A DNA stretch of 47,290 bases from Vampirovibrionales bacterium (GCA_025449835.1 JANWIO010000144.1:1-47290); one strand, 5' to 3'. Positions 17,673-27,886 are shown, numbered from the stretch's first letter. A program made the numbers and translations. The notes: generated by a model not told the origin, from the letters alone.

Positions 17673-18461
17673 ATGCAAATTACGCCATTAAATCAGTTGC
17701 AATTGCGGGCAAATACAGCTAAGCAGACACAAAAACTATCTTTTAACCCAAACACCGCTTCTCAAAATATTCTTTTTGCGGGCCGAAAACAAAAGCCTCA
17801 AAACAAAGCAGTCAGCAGAGTACAGAAATGGCTTGCAGAACTCGTTCAAAAAAATCCTTTATTTGAAGCGATTGTTGAGAACTTTAAAGATGCCGAGGAA
17901 TTTTTCCCCAACAAGGTTGGTATTCAGCAATACGCTGCTATTGCCTTGGATCAAAAACTGGCCAATATCCAAAATAAAGCTATTTTAGAGAGATGCAAAA
18001 TAAAAAGTCTTGCTTTAAAAACCGATGGAAAGTATTTCTTGGCAAAACTGCCTGAAGATGAGGCATTAACCCGAATAAACAGAACCATTGTAGACGTCTT
18101 CAATGATTTAGAAGCGATGATGTCTGATGATTTGCTTCAAAAATCCAACGATCAAACCCTCAAATTAAAACTGGAAACCCAAACCAAGCCGACCCAAACG
18201 GTACTTGCACATTGGGTAGATGAAACAGCACCCCGTGAAAAAGCGGATTTAAAAAATGATGTTTACCGATGTGCCCAAAGAAGTGGAGAATTACCCTCTG
18301 ATGTGGCTCAAGTTGTTGCAGATGTAGTTACCAGAGGAATTATGACAGGCCGAATTCAGTTGCCCAATTTTGAAATTTCTAAAAAAAAGGATGACGTAAC
18401 CCTCTTAACCTGGAAACCACAAGAGTTTATGAAAACGTCTCCCAACCAATTTGACATTTAA
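17673..18461 (+). CDS. Lineage-specific protein with N-terminal F-A-G motif
   Basis: The frame is open from 17625, but the ATG at 17673 has AGGGGT 9 bases upstream and is preferred, giving 262 residues. The first 40 residues are Gln/Asn/Thr-rich and end in ILFAGRKQ, the motif shared with other genes here. A helical, charged region follows, and the C-terminal 100 residues look globular (RSGELPSDVAQVVADVVTRG). No family is recognised, and no signal peptide or membrane segment is present. Confidence 0.7.
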   Translation: MQITPLNQLQLRANTAKQTQKLSFNPNTASQNILFAGRKQKPQNKAVSRVQKWLAELVQKNPLFEAIVENFKDAEEFFPNKVGIQQYAAIALDQKLANIQNKAILERCKIKSLALKTDGKYFLAKLPEDEALTRINRTIVDVFNDLEAMMSDDLLQKSNDQTLKLKLETQTKPTQTVLAHWVDETAPREKADLKNDVYRCAQRSGELPSDVAQVVADVVTRGIMTGRIQLPNFEISKKKDDVTLLTWKPQEFMKTSPNQFDI

Positions 18462-18586
18462 GCTCGCTTCCCCAAAAGTGGCATTTCGCTATCAGACGTT
18501 TAACAGCGGTAAGCAATCGCTGAAATCCCTGTTATGGATTTTTCTTTTGTGTTATAAATTTTTATCATAACTGGTGGAGAAGGAAC

Positions 18587-18605
18587 CTTCGTTACTTGAA
18601 CGAAG
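18587..18605 (+). promoter_or_regulatory. Hairpin in the rpsB leader
   Basis: CTTCGTT-ACTTG-AACGAAG is a perfect 7-bp stem, 75 bases before the rpsB ATG. No T-run follows directly, so it is not a simple terminator. It may be a leader structure for control by S2, or transcript-end protection. A plausible promoter (TTGTAA, 16 bp, TAACAT) lies just downstream, which would exclude the hairpin from that transcript. Confidence 0.35.
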
Positions 18606-18680
18606 ATCTTGTAAAACCTTTTCTAGTGTGTAACATTGTAGAGTAAAATGTGCTTTAACGTATAAGGAGATCTATTTTTC

Positions 18681-19529
18681 ATGCCTGTTGCAACCTTACA
18701 AGAGTTACTGGAAGCTGGTGTTCATTTTGGTCACCAAACCAAGCGCTGGAATCCCAAAATGAAACCCTATATTTGGGGAGAGCGGAACGGGATTTACATT
18801 ATTGATTTAACGCAAACCACCCAGCTCTTGAATGATGCGTACGAAGTTGTTAAAAAAGCAGCTTCACAAGGCAAAAAGATCGTTTTCGTGGGTACTAAAA
18901 AACAGGCAGCCGATATTGTTCAAGAAGAAGCACAACGCTGTGGCGCATATTTCATCAATCGCCGATGGTTGGGTGGCACACTCACCAACTTCGAAACCAT
19001 CCGTACCCGAATCAACAAGCTTAGAGAGCTTGAAGAAATGAAAAATAGTGGCCATTTCGACAGACTCCCCAAAAAAGAAGTGGCTGTCCTCACTCGCCAA
19101 CTTCTGAAGTTGGAACGCTCTTTGGGTGGCGTAAAAGATATGCGGGGAATGCCAGATTTACTCTTCATCGTGGATCAAAAACGTGAAATTAACGCCGTTT
19201 TAGAAGCAAATAAAGCCGGTGTCCCCGTTATTGCCGTTGTGGATACCAATTGCGACCCTGAAAAAATTGATTATGTTATTCCTGGCAACGACGATGCGAT
19301 CCGAGCCATCCGATTAATTACCCGCAATATTGCAGATGCCATCCTGGAAGGCAAAAATTTACGGTCTTCAGAAGCTGAAAAAGCCATGTTGCAAAAAGCT
19401 GCCGCAACGGAAAAAGTTGAAGCAGAAGCAACTCAAACCGAAGATGAATCCAAACCAGCCGCCAGTGAAAGTGAAGAAGCTTCAAATTCTGATTCTGAAA
19501 ACGAAACAGAAGAACAAGTTGTTCACTAA
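18681..19529 (+). CDS. rpsB: 30S ribosomal protein S2
   Basis: 282 residues, beginning with the canonical [45 protein letters not shown] and the [14 protein letters not shown] segment follow in order. S2 binds late in small-subunit assembly. The last 40 or so residues are an acidic Glu/Ser/Thr extension absent from E. coli S2. RBS AAGGAGA precedes the ATG. It is first in the rpsB-tsf-pyrH run. Confidence 0.97.
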   Translation: MPVATLQELLEAGVHFGHQTKRWNPKMKPYIWGERNGIYIIDLTQTTQLLNDAYEVVKKAASQGKKIVFVGTKKQAADIVQEEAQRCGAYFINRRWLGGTLTNFETIRTRINKLRELEEMKNSGHFDRLPKKEVAVLTRQLLKLERSLGGVKDMRGMPDLLFIVDQKREINAVLEANKAGVPVIAVVDTNCDPEKIDYVIPGNDDAIRAIRLITRNIADAILEGKNLRSSEAEKAMLQKAAATEKVEAEATQTEDESKPAASESEEASNSDSENETEEQVVH

Positions 19530-19594
19530 GTCCTTTGTACAGCAGTCCAGTCTGTACACACCCCAACAAAACATTACCAGCAGGAGATAAGGAT

Positions 19595-20545
19595 GTGACT
19601 TCAATGACAGTACAAATTTCAGCAAGCATGGTGAAAGAACTTCGGGAAAAAACCGGTGCAGGCATGATGGATGCCAAAAATGCCCTTGTGGAAGCTGAAG
19701 GCGATATGGAGCGTGCCGCTGAAATTTTGAGACAAAAAGGCATTCTGAGTGCCGAAAAGAAAAGCGGTCGTGCCACAGCAGAAGGCTTGGTGCAATCCCT
19801 CATTTCTCCAGATGGTAAAAAAGGCGTTTTAATTGAAGTGAACTGCGAAACCGACTTTGTTGCCCGAGGAGATGCATTTCAGACATTGACAAATCAATTG
19901 GCTGAACAAGCCCTTCAATCTTCGGCACAAACCGTGGATAAATTATTAGCAGAAAAAGCTATTCAAAAACCAAGTTTAACGGTGGATGAACTGGTAAAAG
20001 AACAAATTGGCGTCATTAAAGAGAATTTGAGCGTTCGACGTTTCAACCGCTATGAATTAAAAACGCCGGGTGCTGTTCACTCTTATATTCATACAGGTGG
20101 CAAAATTGGTGTTTTGGTTGAAGTTCAAACCGCCAATGACCCAGTGACTCAAAAAGAAGGCTTTAAACAACTCTTAAAAGACTTGGCCATGCATGTTGCC
20201 AGCTCCTCACCAGAGTTTGTTACACGGGCAGAAATTCCAGCGTCTGTAATTGAAGAAGAAAAGCGCATTGAAATGGGGAAAGAAGATCTCCAGAAAAAAC
20301 CACCTGAAATCCGAGAAAAAATTGTTATGGGCCGAATCGACAAGCTTTTAGGTCAACGGATTTTGATGGAACAACCCTTTGTGAAAGATCCCAGTAAAAC
20401 AATCACCACACTCATTGAAGAAAAAGCTTCTGAACTTGGATCAACCATTGATATTAAACAATTTGTACGGTACCTCTTGGGTGAAGGTCTTGAAAAACGT
20501 GAAGACAATTTTGCTGAAGAAGTAATGGCACAGGTTAAAAACTAA
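19595..20545 (+). CDS. tsf: Elongation factor Ts
   Basis: The nucleotide exchange factor of EF-Tu. The N-terminal UBA-like domain has [19 protein letters not shown] and the core has [14 protein letters not shown] place the start at the GTG at 19595, which has AGGAG 8 bases upstream. The ATG at 19604 would be 17 bases from it. This gives 316 residues, a full-length EF-Ts with both core subdomains and the C-terminal module. It lies 65 bp downstream of rpsB. Confidence 0.95.
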   Translation: MTSMTVQISASMVKELREKTGAGMMDAKNALVEAEGDMERAAEILRQKGILSAEKKSGRATAEGLVQSLISPDGKKGVLIEVNCETDFVARGDAFQTLTNQLAEQALQSSAQTVDKLLAEKAIQKPSLTVDELVKEQIGVIKENLSVRRFNRYELKTPGAVHSYIHTGGKIGVLVEVQTANDPVTQKEGFKQLLKDLAMHVASSSPEFVTRAEIPASVIEEEKRIEMGKEDLQKKPPEIREKIVMGRIDKLLGQRILMEQPFVKDPSKTITTLIEEKASELGSTIDIKQFVRYLLGEGLEKREDNFAEEVMAQVKN

Positions 20546-20558
20546 GGCACCACCTCCA

Positions 20559-21350
20559 ATGCAAGTTCCCGTTGAACCCCAAATGAGCGACGATACACAA
20601 TCTGAAACAGATCAAACAAACCTATCTCCGTTAAAATACAAACGGGTACTCCTTAAAATCAGTGGTGAAGCCCTGATGGGCGAACAAAGCTTTGGTATCA
20701 ACCCAGACGTGATTGAAACCATTGCGGAAGAAGTTCTTAAAGGTGTCCAATTGGGCGCTCAAATTGCCATTGTGGTTGGTGGTGGAAACATCTTTCGCGG
20801 TGTTCAAACCAGTGCCAAACTGGGAATGGATCGAGCCGCTGCAGATTATGTGGGCATGCTGGCCACAGTAATGAATAGCCTGATTCTCCATGGTGTTTTG
20901 AAGAAAAAAGGGCTGGAAATAAGGGTCTTGAGTGCCATCGCAATGGATCGAGTTGCTGAACCTTACATTCGGTTACGGGCTGTTCGGCACTTGGAAAAAT
21001 CGCGGGTGGTTATTTTTGCTGCAGGCACCGGGAACCCGTTCTTCTCCACAGATACCACGGCTGCATTGAGAGCTGCCGAGATTTCCGCTGATGTGATTTT
21101 GATGGCCAAAAACAAAGTGGATGGGGTTTACGACAAAGATCCCAATATTAGCCCGGATGCGCAAAAATTTGATAAATTAACCTATGATGAACTACTGAGA
21201 AAAGATCTCAAGGTGATGGATCAAACAGCCGTTTCGCTTTGTAAAGATACCAAAATGCCGATTATTGTTTTTGACTTTGCAAAACCCAATGCCATTTCAA
21301 ATATTTTAAAAGGTACTGCGGAAGGCACCTACATCGGCGTAACCCTTTAA
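20559..21350 (+). CDS. pyrH: UMP kinase
   Basis: A 263-residue hexameric bacterial UMP kinase phosphorylating UMP to UDP. Motifs are [58 protein letters not shown], and [10 protein letters not shown]. The first 25 residues are an unusual acidic Gln/Thr extension; a start at an internal ATG (20583) is possible. Thirteen bases separate it from tsf. The frr gene that often follows pyrH is not present; a minus-strand gene comes next. Confidence 0.95.
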   Translation: MQVPVEPQMSDDTQSETDQTNLSPLKYKRVLLKISGEALMGEQSFGINPDVIETIAEEVLKGVQLGAQIAIVVGGGNIFRGVQTSAKLGMDRAAADYVGMLATVMNSLILHGVLKKKGLEIRVLSAIAMDRVAEPYIRLRAVRHLEKSRVVIFAAGTGNPFFSTDTTAALRAAEISADVILMAKNKVDGVYDKDPNISPDAQKFDKLTYDELLRKDLKVMDQTAVSLCKDTKMPIIVFDFAKPNAISNILKGTAEGTYIGVTL

Positions 21351-21375
21351 TATTTTTGAGGTCTCACGATACGAA

Positions 21376-23847
21376 CTACTGATTTCTGGTTCGAAGAATA
21401 TTATTGACTTCATTTAAAAGGGTTTGACGCTCCTGGACCGCTTGGGTTTTCCACGTCTGAAGGGTTTGCTGAAAAGGCTCCTCATCATCCTGTAATTTTT
21501 TATTGTACTGATACCGAATCTCCGCATCATCCAAATGAAGCCCCTTTAAAACCTCATATAATTCTTTTTTAAACTGATGCTCTGACCTCATTCGAACGCC
21601 CTCTACAACATTATTTTCCAACTCGACCTGCCAAAGTTTTAATAACAAGTCAAAGGTAAAAACCTTTTGGCAGGATTCTGCAAAGCGTCTTGCCAACTGA
21701 TCTAATTTTTCATCCTTCTTTTTGTAATATCGTGGAATATTGTGATGAACAGCGCTATATAAAGCATCTTTCGCATTTTCATAGACATCAATATACGGTC
21801 CCTTGGCATCCCGGAATCCAATGCCTGGAAAGTTTTTTGCAAGCAATGCCAGTCGTTGATTTCTCGAATTTTGGGACTGTTGAAGGGTGTGAGATTTTGC
21901 GTCCTCTGCTTTTAAGCATTGCACAACCATTTCAGATAACAATTCATCTGAACGGAAATACCCTTTTAATTCACTGAGACGATTGACCAAACAGTCCTCA
22001 ATCAACTGAACTTTATCAATCAGACCAATCACGTGGTGCCGCTGTACATATATCGTATCAATCTCCTTATCACGCCAATGATTGGGAAACGTGCATTGTC
22101 GAGAAATATCTTTAAAAATATCAGGTAAAATCCATTTTTGATAAGCTGCAGTATCCAATTGAAATAGCTTTTGAGCCATGGTACCAACCGTCATAATACT
22201 GTTTTTCCGAGATCGTTCCATCTCATCATAAAACGAACGTGTATTTGGATTTAAGTTTAAATAATTGGTTTTAACCCGCTCTAGAAGTTGGTTGGCATCT
22301 CCAGAAGCCGCATGATTGGCCATTTCAATAAATAAGCTTTGCAAGGGTGAAAAAGCCGTTTTATCTTCCTTAAAATCAGGCTTTAAAAGTGCTTGATAAA
22401 GGGTATCAAGATGCTGAATTTTTTCTGCATAATGCTGGTCCACTGCTTGGTAGGTTTGCGTTTGATGTTTCTGTGGAATAAGTTCTTTTAAAAATAGCAT
22501 TGAAAAAATGGGTGCTAATCCTTGTTTTACAGCACTGTCTGATGTTTCTGTAACCAGGCGTTCGAGAAAAAAATCTTGAACCATCGGCATTAACTTGGGT
22601 GAAACGGGAATATTAGCAAGTTGGTGATACAAATAAATTTTAAATTTATCATCCTGCTCATGCGCAAGCATCTGGGTTTGAATACCTTTTAAGTAAATTT
22701 CTGCCAATTCTGGTTGATGCGCTAAAGCATCAAATAAAAATGTTTCCAAATGGTTGCTAAAAATGGTATCACGCATGTCCTCGGATTCAGTGGGTTTGGC
22801 GTAATCATGAAGATATAAAGAATCGGAAAGGTACTGTTGAAAAAGTGGCATATGAAGACTTTTTTGAAACCATTGTTTAACCGCTGTTTCAGCATCCGTT
22901 GCTTTTTTATCCGGCTTATTAAGCCACTCTGGAAACGAATGAATGATATGATGATGAATATTAAGAAGTTCTGTTATCCTTGATTGATAAGCCTCACCCT
23001 CCCGTTTTGTCTGAATAACATCAAACTTGGATTTTAAATTTAAATTGATTTGATCTTGTAAAGGGCTTGAGATGACATGTTGTAGAATTTTTTTTGACAA
23101 TGGGTTGCCGTGCTCTCGATACGCCTCAGCCAATTGGGTAACCACGGAATCTTTTAAGAACCATTTTGTGTAAATTTCCGCAGCACTGTCATTAATAGGC
23201 TCTGATTCAAATGATTCAGTCCACAAAACGCTATACTGCATTTCATTGAGAATAGATTCAATCTCATTTTGTTCACTTGGATTCTTTTTGAGGTGCTGGT
23301 GGAGCTTTTCAATGATGGTGTTATACATTTTTAAAGTTATTAACCCAAAGGCTTGTTCTTCGTCGGTAAAATCATTGCGGTACCAGACTGACCGAGAGTT
23401 TAAATATAATTTTTTATGCGCTTCAGAAAGTTCTGCCACAGAAACATCAGGATGGGTTATGAGATGCAGATGATACCTGTCCATCAAATGGATAACCCTT
23501 TCAGCCTCCTCCCGAGAATAAATCGGCTGATCAAAAAGTTCCTTAATTTGTGAGAATACATCGTCACTCACTCTTTGCATGAAAGCTTCTGGTTTTTCTG
23601 GCTCAATACGCTTTGTTTGCTGAGAAATTAGAATTTTGTTATCCGGTTTTTCAGCATGCAGCGACGCATTCTCTCCAAACAAACCCAGAAATGCTGTAAA
23701 CAATAATGGGATCAGCGCTTTCTTTTTCTGGGATGAAAAAAGGAGAGATGGTGAGGGGCTCGGCGCTAACGAAAAAGCAATGGATTGCTTTTGATACACC
23801 TTTTTGGGTGTTGAATTCAAAAAGGCCTGTTGAACCCTCATTGACAA
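21376..23847 (-). CDS. Large predicted exported helical protein, unknown function
   Basis: 823 residues with no recognised domain. The N-terminus is basic, contains SLLFSSQKKK and then a hydrophobic stretch (ALIPLLFTAFLGLFG) followed by ENASLHAEK, which could be a signal peptide placed unusually late or a membrane anchor. The rest is a long, mostly alpha-helical, charged protein rich in Leu, Gln and His, consistent with helical repeats, though I see no exact repeat. The start ATG has AGGTGG 8 bases upstream. It converges on pyrH with a 25-bp gap. Confidence 0.7.
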   Translation of the reverse strand: MSMRVQQAFLNSTPKKVYQKQSIAFSLAPSPSPSLLFSSQKKKALIPLLFTAFLGLFGENASLHAEKPDNKILISQQTKRIEPEKPEAFMQRVSDDVFSQIKELFDQPIYSREEAERVIHLMDRYHLHLITHPDVSVAELSEAHKKLYLNSRSVWYRNDFTDEEQAFGLITLKMYNTIIEKLHQHLKKNPSEQNEIESILNEMQYSVLWTESFESEPINDSAAEIYTKWFLKDSVVTQLAEAYREHGNPLSKKILQHVISSPLQDQINLNLKSKFDVIQTKREGEAYQSRITELLNIHHHIIHSFPEWLNKPDKKATDAETAVKQWFQKSLHMPLFQQYLSDSLYLHDYAKPTESEDMRDTIFSNHLETFLFDALAHQPELAEIYLKGIQTQMLAHEQDDKFKIYLYHQLANIPVSPKLMPMVQDFFLERLVTETSDSAVKQGLAPIFSMLFLKELIPQKHQTQTYQAVDQHYAEKIQHLDTLYQALLKPDFKEDKTAFSPLQSLFIEMANHAASGDANQLLERVKTNYLNLNPNTRSFYDEMERSRKNSIMTVGTMAQKLFQLDTAAYQKWILPDIFKDISRQCTFPNHWRDKEIDTIYVQRHHVIGLIDKVQLIEDCLVNRLSELKGYFRSDELLSEMVVQCLKAEDAKSHTLQQSQNSRNQRLALLAKNFPGIGFRDAKGPYIDVYENAKDALYSAVHHNIPRYYKKKDEKLDQLARRFAESCQKVFTFDLLLKLWQVELENNVVEGVRMRSEHQFKKELYEVLKGLHLDDAEIRYQYNKKLQDDEEPFQQTLQTWKTQAVQERQTLLNEVNNILRTRNQ

Positions 23848-24025
23848 CCCACCTAAAATTATTTACTGCTTAAAAACACAAATTTTATTGTGTTATACCA
23901 CAAATCACAAAACCGTCATAAATTAAAAAAACAAACTCTCAATACAACGCATTGAATTCCCATTCAAATTACATCGTAAAAGAAGCCCCCTGTCTCAATT
24001 ACCCTAATTTAAATAATGGTTTGCT

Positions 24026-24403
24026 TCACGGGGTAACGGGATCAACTGTTTTATCCATGGGCATCCCATAGTCTGCATAAGGGGCTGCAGAATCCTCCAC
24101 CTCAACTCCAAGCGTTATCGTTTTACCGTTGGTGTGTAAGATAAATTCATTCACAGTACTGGGATTGGATGGGGAAACGGGTGTGAAGGGATGCCCATGC
24201 CGCTGCAACTGATCTATCACATCGCCATATTTATCCAGCTCCGTCCACAACACAACGGTTCCTAAATTAAATGCTTGTATTGACTTAACATGTTGTATTT
24301 TTGTTGCCCTGAGAGCTTGCAAGACATCGGCTCTTAAAGCTGCGGTAACTGCAGCGTACTTTGACTTAAAACGTATGGGTGGAAGTGTTGATTGAATCCG
24401 CAT
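24026..24403 (-). CDS. Small lineage-specific protein, unknown function
   Basis: 125 residues starting MRIQSTLPPIRFKSKYAAVT, with a strong GGGGGA ribosome binding site. The opening resembles the F-x-G motif found in neighbours, though with Lys-Ser in place of x-Gly. The body looks like a compact alpha/beta domain ending in an acidic, Pro-rich tail (MDKTVDPVTP). No family is recognised. Confidence 0.65.
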   Translation of the reverse strand: MRIQSTLPPIRFKSKYAAVTAALRADVLQALRATKIQHVKSIQAFNLGTVVLWTELDKYGDVIDQLQRHGHPFTPVSPSNPSTVNEFILHTNGKTITLGVEVEDSAAPYADYGMPMDKTVDPVTP

Positions 24404-24499
24404 CTAGAAAAATCCCCCTAATTGAAAATTTTTTTATTTGGAATCGCCAATTTGGAACAATTTTGGGTGAAAATCGCTATCGGGTCAACCCACGTAAAA

Positions 24500-26044
24500 T
24501 CAGCTTTTTTTATGCCAAATGACACTATATAAGTCATGACGCCTGTCTTTAACATTCATCACCGTCCCAGAGTTTCTGGCTCGGTAAAGGTGCTCAAGGC
24601 GCAGATCGGCAAAGGCCACCATTTCAACATTAGGTGTTGTATCCGCCGCAATCCCATCCCGATCAAAATAAAAATCGCATGGGGTTAAAATACAGCTTTG
24701 CCCGTATTGAATGTCCATATTATAGACCCGCGGAAGATTCCCGACATTGCCTGACATCACAACATAACACTGATTCTCAACCGCCCGGGCTTGAGCAGAA
24801 TATCGAACCCTTAAATAGGCCTGTCGTTCATCCGTACAAAACGGAATAAAGAGAATATTGGCCCCTTGATCAATTAAATGTCGGGAAAGCTCTGGAAACT
24901 CACAATCATAACAAATTAAAACCCCAATTGGCCCGCAATCGGTATCAATCACGCTGAGCTTGTCTCCCCCCTGAATATTCCACCAATAGCGCTCACTGGG
25001 AGTGGGTTGAATCTTCGGTTGCTCATGAACCGAGCCATCTCGTAAACAAACAAAGGAAATATTCTGGATAGTGCCGTTCGTGATCTTTGTCGGATGCGAG
25101 CCGGCAATAATATTCACGTTATATTTCAGGGCAAGGCGGGTAAACATTTCTTTAATCTGCGGTGTGTATGCTGTCAGTTTTTCAATGGCAATTTCTGGGG
25201 CAATTTGCTCGTTTTCAATAGAAAGCAGTTGTAAAGTAAACAATTCCGGGAATAAAACAAAATCCGATTTATAATCAGAGACCACGTCCACACAATACGT
25301 CACAATCTGCTCAAAGTCATCGAATGAATTAATTTTGCGTTGTTGATATTGAACAGTCGCAACCCGAATATTATCTTTCGTATGCTGAGAAGACACCTTT
25401 GTTTCCGGGCGAAGATGCGGATTACGCCATATCATATGGCTTGCATAGCCTAAAGAGTCTTTATCACTCTCCATATAATTTTCAAGCACACCAAGGCATT
25501 CAAAGCCTTCTCTGAATTGAAACGACAAAACCGGATCTCGCATTTTTTTGTTCTTGACGTATTCAATATAATTTTCAACAGAACCAGCAGTTTTTAAGCG
25601 ATTTTTGAGAAGTGGCAATCGCCCTCCAAAGACAATCCCTTTAAGTCGATACCGCTTACAGAGGTTTTTACGAGCATCATACAACCGCTCACCGATTTTC
25701 AAGCCACGATAGTCCGGGTCAACAAAAACCTCCATCCCATACAAATATTCACCATCGGCAATATGGGTTGAACCGTATCCATTACCTGTAATTTGCCGCC
25801 AAGTGTGTTTGCTGAAGGCCTTGGTCTCTGTGACCCGGATAGAGGCACAATAACCGATAATTTTATTTTCATAAACGGCTACAAATTGCCCTTCGGGGAA
25901 ATTATTAATCTGCCCTCGTAAAACATCCACTGAATAGGGCGGCATATTGGGATAGATTTTTTGAGAAAGCGCCTGGAGGGCCTCCACATCTGATGCCTTG
26001 GCGTTGCGAACAACCAGCTTCTGTTTTTTGCTGGGTTTTGCCAT
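24500..26044 (-). CDS. Bifunctional GNAT acetyltransferase / carbon-nitrogen hydrolase
   Basis: 514 residues with two domains. Residues about 8-215 are a GNAT N-acetyltransferase with the acetyl-CoA segment DPDYRGLKIGERLYDARK (109-126). Residues about 225-510 are a nitrilase-superfamily amidohydrolase with the Glu-Lys-Cys triad E267 (FPELF), K344 (PKIQP) and C378 (LICYDCEFPE). This fusion is a known architecture of unknown substrate, probably acting on amide-containing metabolites in the cytoplasm. RBS TAGGG sits upstream of the ATG. It is probably co-transcribed with the small gene ending 6 bp before it. Confidence 0.88.
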   Translation of the reverse strand: MAKPSKKQKLVVRNAKASDVEALQALSQKIYPNMPPYSVDVLRGQINNFPEGQFVAVYENKIIGYCASIRVTETKAFSKHTWRQITGNGYGSTHIADGEYLYGMEVFVDPDYRGLKIGERLYDARKNLCKRYRLKGIVFGGRLPLLKNRLKTAGSVENYIEYVKNKKMRDPVLSFQFREGFECLGVLENYMESDKDSLGYASHMIWRNPHLRPETKVSSQHTKDNIRVATVQYQQRKINSFDDFEQIVTYCVDVVSDYKSDFVLFPELFTLQLLSIENEQIAPEIAIEKLTAYTPQIKEMFTRLALKYNVNIIAGSHPTKITNGTIQNISFVCLRDGSVHEQPKIQPTPSERYWWNIQGGDKLSVIDTDCGPIGVLICYDCEFPELSRHLIDQGANILFIPFCTDERQAYLRVRYSAQARAVENQCYVVMSGNVGNLPRVYNMDIQYGQSCILTPCDFYFDRDGIAADTTPNVEMVAFADLRLEHLYRARNSGTVMNVKDRRHDLYSVIWHKKS

Positions 26045-26050
26045 AAAAAC

Positions 26051-26326
26051 TTAGGCCCTACCGCCTATAATAATTTGGGTGAAACACTCATTCAATTTAA
26101 GACTCATCGCATTTCCCTTATCTTTTGACAACCAACACTTTTTAATCCGTTGGAGGTTTGAACGACTGGTTTTAATCATCATTCGATTGATATGATCGGT
26201 TAAAATACTGCACTCCAATGATTTCATCAGATCTAACGCTTTGGAATAAACATCTGTACCATCTTGAATAATAAAGATGCCTTTGATATTTTGACATTCT
26301 TGGCTTGGCGCCTTTTTACGTTGCAT
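26051..26326 (-). CDS. Small basic protein upstream of the GNAT-nitrilase gene
   Basis: 91 residues, opening MQRKKAPSQECQNIKGIFII and ending in QIIIGGRA. It is Lys/Arg-rich with Ile/Met-rich core segments. AATAGG lies 6 bases before the ATG. The gap to the next gene is 6 bp, so an operon is likely. No family is recognised; the small size leaves some doubt. Confidence 0.5.
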   Translation of the reverse strand: MQRKKAPSQECQNIKGIFIIQDGTDVYSKALDLMKSLECSILTDHINRMMIKTSRSNLQRIKKCWLSKDKGNAMSLKLNECFTQIIIGGRA

Positions 26327-26541
26327 AAAAACCTATTCTAGAGAATTGATTTTGTATTATTGCAAATGGGAAGAATCCTCTATACCTATCTTTGCATATC
26401 TTGGCACGAAAACATAGCCCAACGTATTAACTTTGGTGCGAAAGAGCCGTGAAAGCCTTCTAAAAAAGAGTAAAGGCTTCCATGTCATTTTCAACTACGC
26501 TCTCACAAGATAACGTATCGGGTGGAGAGCTTACGCAAAAC

Positions 26542-26567
26542 GAAAAAAGAAAGGCCCAAAGGGCTTT
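26542..26567 (-). terminator. Rho-independent terminator of the 26566-27423 gene
   Basis: Read on the minus strand, AAAGCCC-TTT-GGGCCTTT forms a stem followed by CTTTTTTCG. The hairpin begins inside the stop codon of the gene it ends, an economical arrangement. Confidence 0.75.
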
Positions 26568-27423
26568 ATTTGTGGCAGGCCCTGTAATCCTCATGAATCT
26601 TTTGCGCTTCTTCAAGCTCGCTAGGCGTAACAATCACGTTCTGCATGTAATCAGGAAGCTGGTAGAGCACCTCACGATTTTCTCCGGCCCTTTTCTTGTC
26701 ATGCAGGTCTGTATAAACGCTGCCATCCATAATGTTAATGGACATCATTCTTTTGGTGGGGAATACGCCTGAAGAAGAGTCAAAGCCAGCCGCCTCTGTG
26801 CTTTCTTGCAAGATTTCATCAGGGTGACAATCAACTGCAATAAAAAAACTGGTCGCTGTTTGGGGACCATTATCAATGGGTTGCCCATCTTCTCCGATAA
26901 GATCTTGCAATATATTGCATCGAGCAGTCAGAATTTCCTGTTTAATCTTCCCACTCAAGACCGTTTCAAATTTAACCAACTTCGTCGGTAGCACCGAGTC
27001 TCTCGCAGAATCACGCCAGATTTTGGCAGCCGCTTGGGCAAGCTCTGTGGCAGCCCGATCCACTGGCTCTGGAATAGTGTATGTTTTGATATTCAAGACC
27101 CGTTGCGGATCTCTTCCAAATAATTTATCGACGATACTGGCCAGGGTCCCCTGATATCCAGGCCAAAATTGAGGGCGACTCTTCTTATCATACATTTTCT
27201 TCATGTGAGCCTGCACTGTTTGATCATGCTGTTCATCAAAGAAATAGAGCCGATCCACTTTCGCCTCCATTTCTGGATCAGACTTTGTGGCGGGTATTTG
27301 GCTTGGTTTCAACTGGACATCCACATATTGGTGAGGGACAGGCAACGGCATCCCTGGATATAACTTTGAATATGGATGTAAATGCGCATAACCTTGAAAT
27401 TGAATTGGGCGCTGTGGCAACAT
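26566..27423 (-). CDS. Lineage-specific protein with N-terminal F-Q-G motif
   Basis: 285 residues. It starts MLPQRPIQFQGYAHLHPYSK, with the I-Q-F-Q-G motif in the first 11 residues, then a Pro-rich linker and a globular region containing a conserved-looking SFFIAVDCHPDEI segment. GGGGAGA lies 7 bases before the ATG. There is no signal peptide, membrane segment or recognised family. The last backbone gene before the accessory island. Confidence 0.7.
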   Translation of the reverse strand: MLPQRPIQFQGYAHLHPYSKLYPGMPLPVPHQYVDVQLKPSQIPATKSDPEMEAKVDRLYFFDEQHDQTVQAHMKKMYDKKSRPQFWPGYQGTLASIVDKLFGRDPQRVLNIKTYTIPEPVDRAATELAQAAAKIWRDSARDSVLPTKLVKFETVLSGKIKQEILTARCNILQDLIGEDGQPIDNGPQTATSFFIAVDCHPDEILQESTEAAGFDSSSGVFPTKRMMSINIMDGSVYTDLHDKKRAGENREVLYQLPDYMQNVIVTPSELEEAQKIHEDYRACHK

Positions 27424-27649
27424 GATTTTGTCTCCCCTGGCGATTCTATAATCAAGGCATAACTTACCGCAAAGTTTTATTAAAATCTACCTAAAACCCT
27501 AAACGCAAAAACGTATCTTTACAACGCTTCACCTTTTCAAAACGTGAGTCTCTGTTGGAGATTTTTTGCTCTAAAAATAAAGACGCTTTTCAATTTAGTT
27601 TTCTCAAAATCCTTGAGAGCCTGACCGACGCATCGTGGGAAATCAAATA

Positions 27650-27886
27650 TTAGTTGCCGTCATTCTGAATGGCAGCACCAGCAGTAACACCTCTTAGAGT
27701 ATTAACCGTGTTATGCAATTGCTTTTTTGCTTGATGGGTAGCTTCATTATACTCATTGGAACTTGCTTGGTAAGCCCGTTGTGTCTGTTTTTATTGTTCT
27801 CACTGGCTGAGGGCATGCGTCATTGGAATAACCGTCATCCTGGATGCCAGGCACAGACCTAAAATAATCTCTTTTGGAAAGCGCAT
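27650..27886 (-). pseudogene. Broken small secreted-protein gene (two in-frame stops)
   Basis: From the ATG at 27886 (AGAGG upstream) the frame gives a 28-residue signal-peptide-like start, MRFPKEIILGLCLASRMTVI then PMTHALSQ. A TGA (27802-27800) and a TAA (27793-27791) follow two codons apart, and then the same frame resumes for 46 coding-looking residues (KQTQRAYQASSNEYNEATHQ onward) to a TAA at 27652-27650. The total would be a protein of about 78 residues. The frame is kept on both sides, so the damage is by point changes. Confidence 0.5.

Noticed and set aside
26482..26772. A 96-codon plus-strand frame
   Set aside because: Most of it is antisense to the supported gene at 26566-27423 and it crosses that gene's terminator. 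No independent sign of coding.
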